From Saccharothrix algeriensis (GTDB lineage Bacteria; Actinomycetota; Actinomycetes; Mycobacteriales; Pseudonocardiaceae): a stretch of DNA of 64,000 bases. Below, piece after piece: positions 33,665 to 43,186 of this stretch. Below the pieces are notes generated by a model. The model was not told the origin of the DNA and searched no databases. It saw only the letters and a program-made list of their open reading frames with translations. The stretch is taken from assembly GCF_016907655.1 (NCBI RefSeq), contig NZ_JAFBCL010000001.1, forward strand, positions 3,692,001-3,756,000. The letters are read 5' to 3'. Position numbers and translations under genes: made by a program. Positions within the stretch are counted from its first letter, which is position 1. Each line of letters starts with the position of its first letter.

Positions 33665-35134
33665 TTGACCGCTTCCGCACGCAACGTCGCAGACCTGGTC
33701 CGGGCCTCTGCGCACCGTGGACCCAAGCACGTGGCACTGGTGGATGTCACGACTGCGAACAGTTACACCTGGGCCGAGTTCGACTCGTTCGTGGATCGCG
33801 AGGCGCACCGGCTGGTGGCAGCCGGCCTCGAACCGGGTGACCGGGTGGTCGTGCGGCTGCCCACGTGCGCGCAGTTCTGCGCGGCCGTGTTCGGCGTGCT
33901 GCGCGCCGGCGGCGTGCTGGTGCCCGCCGGGCCGGGGCAGCCTGCCCGCGAGCTGCAGCGGCTGGTGGCCGACAGCGGCGCCCGGCTGCTGGTCGGCGAC
34001 GGCGAGGGCGTCGACATCGAGGTGCTGGGGCCGCCGGACCTGGCGCCCGGCGAGCCGTTCGAGGCGGTCCGGTCCGGCGAGGACGTCGCGGTGCTCGGGT
34101 ACACGTCCGGGACGTCCGGGGTGCCCAGGGGCGCGATGCTGTCGCACCGGGCGCTGCTGGCCAACGTGGCGCAGTGCGCGTCGATGCGCCCCGCGCCGGT
34201 CACGGCGGCCGACCGCGTGCTGCTGGCGCTGCCGCTGTTCCACGTGTACGGGCTCGGGCCGGGCCTGCTGCAGGTGGCGGGCGCGGGCGCGACGGGCGTG
34301 CTGCTGGAGCGGTTCCACCCGGACGGCGCGCTGACCACCATCCGGGAGCACCGGGTGACGACGGTGGTGGGCGTGCCGCCGATGTACCGGGCGATCCTGG
34401 CCCAGCCGGTCGAGCGGCTGCGGGAGGACCTGGCGACCGTGCGGCTGTTCACGTCGGGCGCCGCGCCGCTGGCGCCCGACCTGCTGGAGGCGATGAGGCG
34501 GGCCGTCGGCCTGCCGGTGTACGAGGGCTACGGGCTGACCGAGACCGGCCCGGTGCTGACGTCGACGCTGGCCGGCGGGCTGCCGAAGGCCGGGTCGGTG
34601 GGCCGGGCGCTGCCGGGCGTGCAGGTGCGCCTGGTGGACAGCGACGGCCGCCCGCTGGACCTCGACGAGGACGAGTCCGGCACCGGCCTGGTGGCGGCCC
34701 GCGGCGACAACCTGTTCAGCGGCTACTGGCCCGACGGCGCGCACGGCCCCGACGCGGACGGCTGGTTCCGCACCGGCGACGTCGGCTACCTGGACGGGGA
34801 CGGCGACCTGCACCTGGTGGACCGGGCGGGCGACCTGATCATCGTCAACGGCTTCAACGTCTACCCGCACGAGGTGGAGCGGGTGCTGGCGGAGCTGGAC
34901 GGGGTGGCCGAGGCGGCGGCGGTGGGCGTGCCGGACGAGCGGACCGGGGAGTCGGTGAAGGTGGTGGTCGTGCGCGACGAGGGCGCGGACCTCACCGAGG
35001 AGACCGTGAAGGACCACTGCGCGGCGCGGCTGGCGAAGTTCAAGGTGCCGACGGTGGTCGAGTTCGCCCCGACCCTGCCGCACTCGCCCACCGGCAAGCT
35101 GGCCCGCGCGCGGCTGCGGCTGCCCCTGGCCTGA
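33665..35134 (+). CDS. AMP-dependent acyl-CoA synthetase/ligase
   Basis: This 489-residue ANL enzyme starts at TTG 33665 after AGGAGG. The P-loop is GYTSGTSGVPRGAM. LPLFHVYGLGPG, GYGLTETGPVLTS, the hinge VDRAGDLIIVNGFNVYPHEVE and the C-terminal catalytic Lys in PHSPTGKLARARL complete the set. NGFNVYPHEVE is the long-chain fatty acyl-CoA ligase form, so a fatty acid substrate is likely. It is diverged from the 4CL-like enzyme at 9.2 kb. It faces away from the sigma factor gene and is followed about 50 bp later by a glutaredoxin gene. Confidence 0.9.
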   Translation: MTASARNVADLVRASAHRGPKHVALVDVTTANSYTWAEFDSFVDREAHRLVAAGLEPGDRVVVRLPTCAQFCAAVFGVLRAGGVLVPAGPGQPARELQRLVADSGARLLVGDGEGVDIEVLGPPDLAPGEPFEAVRSGEDVAVLGYTSGTSGVPRGAMLSHRALLANVAQCASMRPAPVTAADRVLLALPLFHVYGLGPGLLQVAGAGATGVLLERFHPDGALTTIREHRVTTVVGVPPMYRAILAQPVERLREDLATVRLFTSGAAPLAPDLLEAMRRAVGLPVYEGYGLTETGPVLTSTLAGGLPKAGSVGRALPGVQVRLVDSDGRPLDLDEDESGTGLVAARGDNLFSGYWPDGAHGPDADGWFRTGDVGYLDGDGDLHLVDRAGDLIIVNGFNVYPHEVERVLAELDGVAEAAAVGVPDERTGESVKVVVVRDEGADLTEETVKDHCAARLAKFKVPTVVEFAPTLPHSPTGKLARARLRLPLA

Positions 35135-35186
35135 TCCGCGCCGCCGGGGCGGGTGACCTGACCGGCCCGGCTGGGATGATGGTCCG

Positions 35187-35423
35187 GTGAGCCACCACGT
35201 GACGCTGCTGAGCCGGGTCGACTGCCACGCCTGCGAGCAGGCCAGGGCGGACCTGGAGCGCATCTGCGGCGAGCTGGGCGTGCCGTGGGACGTGCGCGAC
35301 GTCGACGGCGACCGCGAGCTGCGCGCCGAGTACGGCGACCGGGTGCCGGTGATCCTGGTCGACGGCGCGGAGCACGGGTACTGGTCGGTCGAGGAGGACC
35401 GCCTCCGCGCCGCCCTCGCCTGA
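35187..35423 (+). CDS. Glutaredoxin-family protein
   Basis: The 78-residue thioredoxin-fold protein has a redox site VDCHACEQA (CxxC), a cis-Pro segment DRVPVILVDG and a conserved YWSVEEDRLRAAL end. It belongs to the short DUF836-type glutaredoxin-like family near hemA and rex in actinobacteria (Rv0508 position). A thiol-disulfide role is inferred from the motif, and mycothiol may replace glutathione in this organism. The GTG start at 35187 follows GGGATGATGG. Confidence 0.9.
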   Translation: MSHHVTLLSRVDCHACEQARADLERICGELGVPWDVRDVDGDRELRAEYGDRVPVILVDGAEHGYWSVEEDRLRAALA

Positions 35424-35651
35424 CGCCCCCGCACCCGACCGACCCCGCCGGACCACCTCCGCCCGCCCGCCCGGTCCGACCTGCCCGGTGACCGGACCTG
35501 GCCCGGTGGCCGGATCTGCCCAGTTACTCGGGCGGCGCTCGCGGCGCGACCGGCCGACGGGTCGCCCACCGGGGTCCGTCCACCGGGGTCCGTCCACCAG
35601 GGTTCGCGCGGACGGGTCGAACCGGCGCGGGCCGGGCGCCGAACCAACGGC

Positions 35652-37142
35652 ATGAAGCGTTGGACCGCCGCCCTGACCGGCATCCTCGGCGTGGCCGCCG
35701 CCCTCGCGGCCGGGCACCTGGTCGCCGCGCTGGTGGGTCCGACGGCGTCGCCGTTCCTCGCGGTGGGCAACACGGCGATCGACTTCACGCCCGGTCCGCT
35801 CAAGGACTTCGCCATCCGCGCGTTCGGCGTGCACGACAAGCTCGTGCTGCTGGTCGGCATGGCGGTGGTCCTCCTCGCGGTCGCCGTCGCCGCCGGGCTG
35901 CTGTCCCGCCGCAGCGCGCTGCCGGGGACGGTCCTGGCGGTCGCGCTCGGGCTGGTCGGCGTCGCGGCGGTCCTGCACCGGCCCGACCTGGGGCAGCTCG
36001 CGGTGCTCGCGCCGGTCGCGGCGGGCGTCGCCGGGGTGCTGGTGTTCCGGTGGCTGCACGGCCTCGCCGCGCACCCCGGGCGGGCCAGTGCGAGCCGGCG
36101 CGGGTTCCTGCTCGCGGCGGGGGCGAGCGCCGTCGCCGGGGTGGCGGGCCGGTTCCTCGGCACGCGGACCGACGTCGAGGGCTCCCGCCGGGCGGTCGGC
36201 GACCTCACGCCCGCCGAGCCCGCGCCCCCGATCCCGGACGGCGCGGACTTCGCCGCCGACGGCACGCCCGGCTTCATCACCCGGAACGAGGACTTCTACC
36301 GCGTCGACACGGCGCTGAGCGTGCCGCGCCTGCGCGCCGAGGACTGGGTGCTGCGCGTGCACGGCATGGTCGACCGCGAGCTGACCCTCCGCTACGGCGA
36401 CCTGCGCGACCGCCCGCTGGTGGAGCGCACCATCACCATGACCTGCGTCTCCAACGAGGTCGGCGGGCCGTACACCTCGACCGCGAACTTCGTCGGCGTG
36501 CCGCTGCGGGACGTGCTGCTGGAGGCGGGCGTCCGCGCCGGGGCCGACCAGCTGTTCTCCACCAGCGCCGACGGCTGGACGGCGGGCACGCCGGTCGACG
36601 TGGTGCTGGAGGAGGACCGCGGCGCGCTGATCGCGCTGGGCATGAACGGCGAGCCGCTGCCCGTCGAGCACGGCTTCCCGGCCCGGCTGGTCGTGCCCGG
36701 CCTCTACGGGTTCGTGTCGGCCACCAAGTGGGTGGTCGACCTGGAGCTGACCACGTTCGAGGCCAGGAGCTCCTACTGGCTCGACCGCGGCTGGGGGCAG
36801 CGCGCGCCGATCAAGGTCATGTCGCGGATCGACCGGCCCAAGGGGCTGTCCGCGGTCCGGGGCCGGGTCGTCGTCGCCGGGGTCGCGTGGGCGCAGCCGG
36901 TCGGCGTCGCGAAGGTCGAGGTGCGGGTGGACGGCGGCGGGTGGCAGCCCACCCGGCTGTCCACCGCCGTGAACGGCTCGACGTGGCGGATGTGGCGCGT
37001 CGAGCTGGACCTGGCGCCCGGCGCGCACACCGTCGAGTGCCGCGCCACCGACGGCGCCGGCTCCACCCAGCCGTCGGAGCGGGTGGACCCGGTCCCGGAC
37101 GGCGCGACCGGGTGGCACTCGATCTTCTTCACGGTCGAGTGA
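35652..37142 (+). CDS. Membrane-anchored molybdopterin oxidoreductase (sulfite oxidase-like)
   Basis: The 496-residue protein begins with about four transmembrane helices (from RWTAALTGILGVAAALAAG to PVAAGVAGVLVFRWLHGL). A second hydrophobic segment with twin arginines follows, SRRGFLLAAGASAVAGVAG. The molybdenum-cofactor domain comes next (ITRNEDFYRVDTALSVP, MTCVSNEVGG with the Mo-ligating Cys, GWTAGTPVDVV, NGEPLPVEHGFPARL). The C-terminal Mo-co dimerisation domain contains VRGRVVVAGVAWA and WRMWRVELDL. It is probably an extracytoplasmic oxidoreductase of unknown substrate. The ATG start is the first codon of the first helix. Confidence 0.9.
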   Translation: MKRWTAALTGILGVAAALAAGHLVAALVGPTASPFLAVGNTAIDFTPGPLKDFAIRAFGVHDKLVLLVGMAVVLLAVAVAAGLLSRRSALPGTVLAVALGLVGVAAVLHRPDLGQLAVLAPVAAGVAGVLVFRWLHGLAAHPGRASASRRGFLLAAGASAVAGVAGRFLGTRTDVEGSRRAVGDLTPAEPAPPIPDGADFAADGTPGFITRNEDFYRVDTALSVPRLRAEDWVLRVHGMVDRELTLRYGDLRDRPLVERTITMTCVSNEVGGPYTSTANFVGVPLRDVLLEAGVRAGADQLFSTSADGWTAGTPVDVVLEEDRGALIALGMNGEPLPVEHGFPARLVVPGLYGFVSATKWVVDLELTTFEARSSYWLDRGWGQRAPIKVMSRIDRPKGLSAVRGRVVVAGVAWAQPVGVAKVEVRVDGGGWQPTRLSTAVNGSTWRMWRVELDLAPGAHTVECRATDGAGSTQPSERVDPVPDGATGWHSIFFTVE

Positions 37143-37222
37143 TCCACCCGAACCGGATCGCGAGCCGTTTCGAAGGTCTTAGTGACTACCGAGACCGGTA
37201 ACCCCCAGAGGAGTGATCCGCT

Positions 37223-37885
37223 GTGCGCAAGAGCAAGCTCGCCATCGTCGGCGCCGTCGCGGCGACCGCCCTGTCCGTCGCGGCCTGCGGCGGGAGCGAC
37301 AACGCGGCCGGCGGCAACACCACCACCGCCGCCCCGACCACCACCACGGCCGCCATGACGCCGTCCAGCCAGGCGATGGCCGACGGCGTCACCAAGACCA
37401 CCGACGTGTTCGGCAGCGGCTGCGCGGGCGTCCCCCAGGACGCGTCGGACGAGGGTTCGCTGCAGGGCATGGTCGACGACCCGGTGGCCACCGCCGCCGG
37501 CAACAACCCGCTGCTCACCAAGCTGGTCGCCGCCGTCAAGGCCGCGGGCCTGGTCGACACCCTCAACTCGCAGGAGGCCATCACGGTCTTCGCGCCGGCC
37601 GACCCCGCGTTCGCCGAGCTGGGTGACGCCAAGTTCACCGAACTGGCGAACGACCCGGCCACGCTGGGCAAGATCCTGCAGTACCACGTGGTCGGGCAGC
37701 GCTACGACGCCAAGGGCCTGGAGTCCGCCGGCACCGTCAAGGCGCTGACCAACCAGGAGCTGACGGTCTCCGGCACCGGCGACGCGATGACCGTCAACGG
37801 CGCGCCGGTCCTGTGCGGCAACATCCCGACCAAGAACGCGACCGTCTTCGTGATCGGCAAGGTCCTGACGCCCCCGGCGGCGTGA
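37223..37885 (+). CDS. Fasciclin-domain lipoprotein (MPT83/MPT70-like)
   Basis: The 220-residue lipoprotein has signal MRKSKLAIVGAVAATALSVA, lipobox SVAAC and a Thr-rich linker. One FAS1 domain follows, with NPLLTKLVAAVKAAGLVDTL, ITVFAPADPAFAEL, LGKILQYHVVGQ and VNGAPVLCGNIPTKNATVFV. Cysteines in GSGCAGV and VLCGN resemble the disulfide of MPT83/MPT70. It is anchored outside the membrane and probably adhesive or surface-structural. The GTG follows AGAGGAG, and a strong terminator lies downstream. It forms a neighbour pair with the preceding molybdo-enzyme gene, as reported around mpt70/mpt83 in mycobacteria. Confidence 0.92.
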   Translation: MRKSKLAIVGAVAATALSVAACGGSDNAAGGNTTTAAPTTTTAAMTPSSQAMADGVTKTTDVFGSGCAGVPQDASDEGSLQGMVDDPVATAAGNNPLLTKLVAAVKAAGLVDTLNSQEAITVFAPADPAFAELGDAKFTELANDPATLGKILQYHVVGQRYDAKGLESAGTVKALTNQELTVSGTGDAMTVNGAPVLCGNIPTKNATVFVIGKVLTPPAA

Positions 37886-37925
37886 CCGGTCGGACCTCGG
37901 GCGCCCCCTCCCGAGGTTCACCCGA

Positions 37926-37975
37926 AGGTGAGCCGAGCGCCGTGTATCCACACGGCCGCTCGGCTCACCTCTTTC
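37926..37975 (+). terminator. Hairpin terminator after the fasciclin gene
   Basis: AGGTGAGCCGAGCG at 37926-37939 pairs perfectly with 37957-37970, with a further inner pairing (CCGTGT/ACACGG). CTTTCC follows, giving a weak U-tract. Confidence 0.8.
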
Positions 37976-38099
37976 CATGGGCCACACCCCACGCCGCGCC
38001 CGACCGCCTCGCGCACACCGACCCGGACCCGCGAGGCCGGGGCCGGCGCAGCCCAGCACAGCGCGGTCCACACCGCGAGGCCGCGTCGGTGTGTCGCGA

Positions 38100-38142
38100 C
38101 CCGCTCCCGCCCGATCACGCTCTTCGATCGGGCGGGAGCGGG
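38100..38142. repeat. Perfect hairpin upstream of rex
   Basis: CCGCTCCCGCCCGATC and its complement pair almost back to back between about 38101 and 38141, with a loop around ACGCTCT. It lies directly ahead of the 60-bp tandem repeat. It could end an antisense or read-through transcript. Confidence 0.6.
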
Positions 38143-38144
38143 CC

Positions 38145-38264
38145 GTGACGCGCCGACTTCCAGGCGGCCTCGCCGCGCCGACGAAGTCGGCGCCATCCAA
38201 CACGGTGACGCGCCGACTTCCGGGCGGCCTCGCCGCGCCGACGGAGTCGGCGCAATCCAACGCA
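38145..38264. repeat. Two tandem 60-bp units upstream of rex
   Basis: GTGACGCGCCGACTTCC begins units at 38145 and 38205; they differ at only a few positions. Each contains an internal inverted repeat (CGCCGACTTC with GAAGTCGGCG or a one-base variant). The units end just before the Rex operator. No reading frame across them is convincing. Confidence 0.8.
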
Positions 38265-38272
38265 GCCAACTT

Positions 38273-38288
38273 TGTGCATACGTTCACA
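38273..38288 (+). promoter_or_regulatory. Rex operator (ROP) for rex autoregulation
   Basis: TGTGCATACGTTCACA at 38273-38288 matches the outer parts of the Rex consensus TGTGAACGCGTTCACA, with both TGTG and TTCACA intact. It lies about 78 bp ahead of the chosen rex start. Rex is known to repress its own gene and respiratory genes, releasing DNA at high NADH. Confidence 0.75.
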
Positions 38289-38365
38289 AGCGGTACGGTG
38301 GAGGCGTCACTCCGCTGGTGGCGGTGCCCGGCGGGTCAGTGCTTCGGATGTCGAGGAGAGCCAGC

Positions 38366-39148
38366 GTGGTGGGTCGGCGGGGCGAGGGTGACGAGGTCGT
38401 GACCACCGCGCCGAGGAAGACCGCGGAACCCGCCGCGGACCCGACCGCCGACGTCCGCGAGCGGGCCAGGGCCATCCCCGAGGCGGCCGTCGCCCGGCTG
38501 GCGGTCTACCTCCGCGTGCTGTCCGGGCTGGCCGAGCAGGGCGTGACGACCATCTCCAGCGAGGAGCTGGCGGGCGCGGCCGGGGTCAACTCGGCGAAGC
38601 TGCGCAAGGACCTGTCCTACGTCGGCTCGTACGGCACGCGCGGCGTCGGGTACGACGTCGAGGTGCTCGTGAGCCACATCGAGCGCATCCTCGGGCTCAC
38701 CCGCAAGCACTCCGTCGCGGTCGTCGGGATCGGTAATCTTGGTCACGCGCTGGCCAACTACGGCGGGTTCCCGAGCCGGGGGTTCCCGGTCGCCGCGCTG
38801 TTCGACATCGACCCGGACCTCACCGGTGTGCCGGTAGGCGGCATCCCGGTGGACCACATCGACGACATCACGTCCGTCTGCGCCGCGCGCGAGGTCTCGA
38901 TCGGCGTCATCGCGACGCCCCCGCAGGCGGCCCAGGCCGTTTGCGACCGTTTGGTATCCGCCGGAGTCCAGTGCATCCTGAACTTCGCACCCGTCGTGCT
39001 CCAGGTCCCGGACCACGTCGAGGTGCGCAAGGTCGACCTGGCGGTCGAGATGCAGATCCTGTCGTTCCACGTCGCGCGACGGGCTGACGAGGCCGCTGTC
39101 GACGTGGTCAACGGCGTCGGTGTGGACGGGGTGGTGATTCGCCCGTGA
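38366..39148 (+). CDS. rex: Redox-sensing transcriptional repressor Rex
   Basis: Rex senses the NADH/NAD ratio and represses respiratory and haem genes when NADH is low. The 260-residue protein has a winged-helix N-terminal domain ([57 protein letters not shown]). The Rossmann domain has the loop [14 protein letters not shown], with FDIDPDLTG after the second strand and a C-terminal swap helix ([12 protein letters not shown]). The GTG at 38366 follows GAGGAGA. An ATG at 38348 and GTGs at 38369 and 38399 are alternatives. It is 46 bp ahead of hemA, an arrangement known from Streptomyces rex-hemACD. Confidence 0.95.
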   Translation: MVGRRGEGDEVVTTAPRKTAEPAADPTADVRERARAIPEAAVARLAVYLRVLSGLAEQGVTTISSEELAGAAGVNSAKLRKDLSYVGSYGTRGVGYDVEVLVSHIERILGLTRKHSVAVVGIGNLGHALANYGGFPSRGFPVAALFDIDPDLTGVPVGGIPVDHIDDITSVCAAREVSIGVIATPPQAAQAVCDRLVSAGVQCILNFAPVVLQVPDHVEVRKVDLAVEMQILSFHVARRADEAAVDVVNGVGVDGVVIRP

Positions 39149-39194
39149 TCGTGCGGGTAGTGAGCCGGACGGCTCCGCTGGGCGTGGTGCCGGC

Positions 39195-40517
39195 ATGAGC
39201 GTCCTCGTCGTCGGGCTGTCCCATCGCACCACACCGGTTCCCGTGCTGGAACGCGTCGCCGTCGCCGACCCCGACCTGGGCAAGCTGCTCGACCAGCTGC
39301 TCAAGGCGCCCAGCGTGTCCGAGGCCGTGCTGCTGTCGACCTGCAACCGGGTCGAGGTGTACGCGGTGGTCGAGACCTTCCACGGCGGGATGAACGAGGT
39401 CGTGGAGGTGCTGGCCCGCCACGCGGGCGCCGAGCCCGCCGACCTCTTCGAGCACCTGTACGTGCACTACTCCGCCGCCGCCGTCGAGCACCTGTTCTCC
39501 GTCGCGGGCGGCTTGGACTCGATGGTGGTCGGCGAGGCCCAGATCCTCGGCCAGCTGCGCGGCGCCTACCTGCGCGCCGACGGCGCCGGCGTCGTCGGCC
39601 GCACGCTGCACGAGCTGGTCCAGCAGGCGCTGCGGGTCGGCAAGCGGGTGCACGCCGACACCGACATCGACCACGCGGGCGCGTCGGTGGTGTCCGAGGC
39701 GCTGACCGACGCCGCCCGCGTGCTCGGCGGGCTCACCGGCCGCACCGCCCTGGTCGTGGGCGCGGGCTCGATGGGCGGCCTGGCCGCCGCGCACCTGCGC
39801 CGCGCGGGCATCGGCGAGGTGGTGATCGCCAACCGGACCGCCGCCAACGGCGCGCGGCTGGCGGGCGCGCTGACCGCCGAGGGCGTCGCCGCCCGGTCCA
39901 CCGACCTGTCCGACCTGACCGCCGAGATCGAGCGGGCGGACGTGCTGTTCGCCTGCACCGGCTCGGTGGACACCGTGGTGGGCGCGGAGCTGATCGGCGA
40001 CCGCGAGCCCGGCCGGCCGCTGGTCGTGTGCGACCTCGGCCTGCCCAAGGACGTCGACCCCGCCGCGGCGCTGCTGTCCGGCGTGCGGGTGGTCGACCTG
40101 GAGACCCTGCAGCGCAGGCTGTCCGACGCCCCCACGGGCCAGGACGCGCTGCGCGCGGCGGAGATCGTGGCCGAGGAGGTCCGCGCCTACCTGGCCGGGC
40201 AGCGCTCGGCCGAGGTCACGCCCACCGTGACGGCGCTGCGCAAGCGGGCCGCCGAGGTCGTGGACGCGGAGCTGCTGCGGCTGGACTCGCGGCTGCCGCA
40301 GCTCGACGGCGCGGTCCGCGACGAGCTGGCCAAGACCGTGCGGCGCGTGGTCGACAAGCTCCTGCACACGCCGACCGTGCGGGTCAAGGAGCTGGCCGCC
40401 GGGCCCGGCGGCGACGGCTACGCCGAGGCGCTGCGCGAGCTGTTCGGGCTCGACCCGCAGCGGCCCGCCGCCGTCAGCACACCCCATTCGACGCGAACCA
40501 AAGGTGAGAAGCGGTGA
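39195..40517 (+). CDS. hemA: Glutamyl-tRNA reductase HemA
   Basis: HemA reduces glutamyl-tRNA to glutamate-1-semialdehyde with NADPH, the committed step of C5-pathway haem synthesis. The 440-residue protein has the catalytic Cys in [14 protein letters not shown] and [14 protein letters not shown] in the substrate domain. The NADPH loop is [17 protein letters not shown], and a C-terminal helical dimerisation domain follows. The N-terminus [17 protein letters not shown] is typical. The stop overlaps hemC by 4 bp. It is probably transcribed with rex, so it is likely under Rex control through the operator at 38273. Confidence 0.97.
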   Translation: MSVLVVGLSHRTTPVPVLERVAVADPDLGKLLDQLLKAPSVSEAVLLSTCNRVEVYAVVETFHGGMNEVVEVLARHAGAEPADLFEHLYVHYSAAAVEHLFSVAGGLDSMVVGEAQILGQLRGAYLRADGAGVVGRTLHELVQQALRVGKRVHADTDIDHAGASVVSEALTDAARVLGGLTGRTALVVGAGSMGGLAAAHLRRAGIGEVVIANRTAANGARLAGALTAEGVAARSTDLSDLTAEIERADVLFACTGSVDTVVGAELIGDREPGRPLVVCDLGLPKDVDPAAALLSGVRVVDLETLQRRLSDAPTGQDALRAAEIVAEEVRAYLAGQRSAEVTPTVTALRKRAAEVVDAELLRLDSRLPQLDGAVRDELAKTVRRVVDKLLHTPTVRVKELAAGPGGDGYAEALRELFGLDPQRPAAVSTPHSTRTKGEKR

Positions 40518-41455
40518 ACCGCACCCTGAGGATCGGCACGCGCGGCAGTGCGTTGGCACTCGCGCAGACCGGTCACGTGGCCGACGCCCTGCGCGCCGCC
40601 GGCGCCGACGTGGAGATCGTGACCGTCTCCACCCCGGGCGACCGGTCGTCCGCGCCGATCGCCGAGATCGGCATCGGGGTGTTCACCTCGGCGCTGCGCG
40701 ACGCGCTGGCCAACGGTGAGATCGACGTCGCCGTCCACTCGTACAAGGACCTGCCCACCGCGCGCGACCCGCGCCTGTCGCTGGCCGCCGTCCCGCCGCG
40801 CGAGGACCCGCGCGACGCGCTCGTCGCCCGCGACGGCCTGACCCTGGGCGAGCTGCCCGCCGGGGCCAGGGTCGGCACCGGCTCGCCGCGCCGCGCCGCG
40901 CAGCTGACGGCGCTGGGCCTGGGCATCGAGGTCGTCGGGCTGCGCGGCAACGTGGACTCCCGCATCCGCAAGGTGGTCGACGGCGAGCTGGACGCCGTCG
41001 TGCTGGCCCGCGCCGGCATCTCCCGGCTCGGCCGCACCGCCGAGATCACCGAGACCCTGGAGCCCATCCAGATGCTCCCCGCGCCCGCGCAGGGCGCGCT
41101 CGCGGTGGAGTGCCGCGTCGACGACGTCGACGTCGAGCACCTCCTCCAGTCCACCCTGGACGATTCGGCCAGCAGGGCCGCTGTCACCGCCGAGCGGGCC
41201 GTGCTGGCCGAGCTCGAGGCGGGGTGCAGCGCGCCGGTCGGCGCACTGGCCGATGTGGTGGAAGACCTCGACGACCAGGGAGCGGTAGTCCTCCGCCTGT
41301 CCCTGCGCGGGGTCGTGGCGACGGAGGACGGCGACCTCCTCCGTGCGTCCGCCACCGGTGACTTGACCGCAGCAGAGGAACTCGGCCGCGCGCTGGCCGC
41401 CGAGTTGCTCGACCTCTCCGGCCTCGCCGCTGCGCGGTCGGAGGGGCGTAGTTGA
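40514..41455 (+). CDS. hemC: Porphobilinogen deaminase HemC
   Basis: HemC joins four porphobilinogens into hydroxymethylbilane using a dipyrromethane cofactor. The 313-residue protein has the N-terminal [26 protein letters not shown] with the catalytic Asp/Lys region, and [11 protein letters not shown]. The cofactor-bearing Cys is in [13 protein letters not shown]. The GTG start overlaps the hemA stop by 4 bp, and the stop overlaps the next gene, so hemA, hemC and the fusion gene form one coupled operon. Confidence 0.97.
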   Translation: MNRTLRIGTRGSALALAQTGHVADALRAAGADVEIVTVSTPGDRSSAPIAEIGIGVFTSALRDALANGEIDVAVHSYKDLPTARDPRLSLAAVPPREDPRDALVARDGLTLGELPAGARVGTGSPRRAAQLTALGLGIEVVGLRGNVDSRIRKVVDGELDAVVLARAGISRLGRTAEITETLEPIQMLPAPAQGALAVECRVDDVDVEHLLQSTLDDSASRAAVTAERAVLAELEAGCSAPVGALADVVEDLDDQGAVVLRLSLRGVVATEDGDLLRASATGDLTAAEELGRALAAELLDLSGLAAARSEGRS

Positions 41456-43002
41456 TGGGGAGTGCCCTGATGACCCGCGCACGCAAGACCCCCGGCCGCG
41501 TCGCCTTCGTGGGCTCCGGTCCCGGCGACACCGGCCTGCTCACGTGCCGTGCCCGCGACCTGCTCGCCAAGGCCGAGCTGGTGGTGACGGACCCGGACGT
41601 GCCGTCCGAGGTGGTCGCCCTCGTACCGGACGGCGTGGAGACCCGGCCCGCGGTCGGCGACCCGGCCGACGTGGCGAAGGACCTGGTGGCCGAGGCGAAG
41701 AACGGCCACGCCGTGGTCCGGCTGGTGGCGGGCGACCCGCTGACGCTGGACTCCGTGGTCAAGGAGGCGCACGCCGTCTCCCGCACGACGATCGCGTTCG
41801 ACGTGGTGCCCGGTGTCCCGGCGGGCACGGCGGTGCCCGCGTACGCGGGCGTGGCGCTGGGCGCCGTGCACACCGAGGCCGACGTCCGGGGCGTCACCGA
41901 CTGGGCGAGCCTGGCCTCCGCACCCGGCACGCTCGTCCTGCACGCCACCGCGAGCCACCTCGCCGAGGCCGCGTCCTCGCTGGTGGAGAACGGCGTGGCG
42001 CCGCAGACCCCGGTCGCGGTGACCGTCGACGGCACCGGTTTCGGGCAGCGCACCGTGGACACCACGCTGGCGGCGCTGGCCGCCGACGCGGCCGACCTGG
42101 GCGGCCCGCTGGTCGTCACGGTCGGCAGCGCCGTCGCCGGCCGCGCCAAGCTGTCCTGGTGGGAGTCGCGCGCCCTGTACGGCTGGCGGGTGCTCGTGCC
42201 GCGCACGAAGGAGCAGGCGGGCGCGATGAGCGACCGGCTGCACTCGCACGGCGCGATCCCGGTGGAGGTGCCGACCATCTCGGTCGAGCCGCCGCGCAGC
42301 CCGGCGCAGATGGAGCGCTCGGTCAAGGGCCTGGTCGACGGCCGCTACCAGTGGGTGGTGTTCACCTCCACCAACGCGGTGCGCGCGGTGTGGGAGAAGT
42401 TCCGCGAGTTCGGCCTGGACGCGCGGGCGTTCTCCGGCGTGAAGATCGCCTGCGTCGGCGAGTCGACGGCGGCCAAGGTGCGGTCGTTCGGGATCATCCC
42501 CGAGCTGGTGCCGTCCGGCGAGCAGTCGTCGGAGGGCCTGCTGGCCGACTTCCCGCCCTACGACGACATCCTGGACCCGGTGGACCGGGTGCTGCTGCCG
42601 CGCGCCGACATCGCCACCGAGACCCTGGCGGCGGGCCTGCGCGAGCGCGGCTGGGAGATCGACGACGTGACGGCCTACCGCACGGTGCGGGCCGCCCCGC
42701 CGCCCGCCGACACCCGTGAGATGATCAAGTCGGGCGGGTTCGACGCGGTGTGCTTCACCTCGTCGTCCACGGTCCGCAACCTGGTCGGCATCGCGGGCAA
42801 GCCGCACGCCCGCACGCTGGTCGCGTGCATCGGCCCGCAGACCGCGGAGACCGCCCGCGAGTTCGGGCTGCGCGTCGACGTGCAGCCCGAGGACGCCAAC
42901 GTGCCCGCCCTGGTCGACGCGCTGGCCCAGCACGCGGCCCGGCTCCGGGCCGAGGGGGCGCTGCCCCCGCCCCGCAAGACCAAGCGCCTGCGCCGGAGCT
43001 GA
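41455..43002 (+). CDS. Fused uroporphyrinogen-III C-methyltransferase-like / uroporphyrinogen-III synthase
   Basis: The 515-residue protein joins two modules. Residues to about 240 resemble the SAM-dependent uroporphyrinogen methyltransferase (CobA/CysG): [39 protein letters not shown] and [15 protein letters not shown]. The second module is HemD-like: [53 protein letters not shown]. It should close hydroxymethylbilane to uroporphyrinogen III. The methyltransferase half reads [14 protein letters not shown] where active enzymes have RLKGGDPFVFGRG, so methylation may be lost, as in related actinobacterial fusions. The start is ATG 41455; TTG 41452 or ATG 41470 are alternatives. Confidence 0.9.
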   Translation: MGSALMTRARKTPGRVAFVGSGPGDTGLLTCRARDLLAKAELVVTDPDVPSEVVALVPDGVETRPAVGDPADVAKDLVAEAKNGHAVVRLVAGDPLTLDSVVKEAHAVSRTTIAFDVVPGVPAGTAVPAYAGVALGAVHTEADVRGVTDWASLASAPGTLVLHATASHLAEAASSLVENGVAPQTPVAVTVDGTGFGQRTVDTTLAALAADAADLGGPLVVTVGSAVAGRAKLSWWESRALYGWRVLVPRTKEQAGAMSDRLHSHGAIPVEVPTISVEPPRSPAQMERSVKGLVDGRYQWVVFTSTNAVRAVWEKFREFGLDARAFSGVKIACVGESTAAKVRSFGIIPELVPSGEQSSEGLLADFPPYDDILDPVDRVLLPRADIATETLAAGLRERGWEIDDVTAYRTVRAAPPPADTREMIKSGGFDAVCFTSSSTVRNLVGIAGKPHARTLVACIGPQTAETAREFGLRVDVQPEDANVPALVDALAQHAARLRAEGALPPPRKTKRLRRS

Positions 43003-43186
43003 CCCGCCGGGCGCCGCCGCGACGCGGCCGCCCGCGGCCGGCCCCACGCCGTTCGCCGAGCGATCGGCCGGGGCCGGCTCCGGCCGGCCGGCGCGGTGGC
43101 GCCCCGCGGTGACGAATGGCGCACCGCCCCGCCACGGCCGACCGGCGCGACCGCGCCGGCGAACCACTGCCGAGGGAGTGCCGCCC

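Noticed and set aside
32840..36280. Very long minus-strand frame ending in the sigma factor
   Set aside because: It is antisense to the acyl-CoA ligase and molybdo-enzyme. The sigma factor homology begins only at the ATG at 33491-33493.
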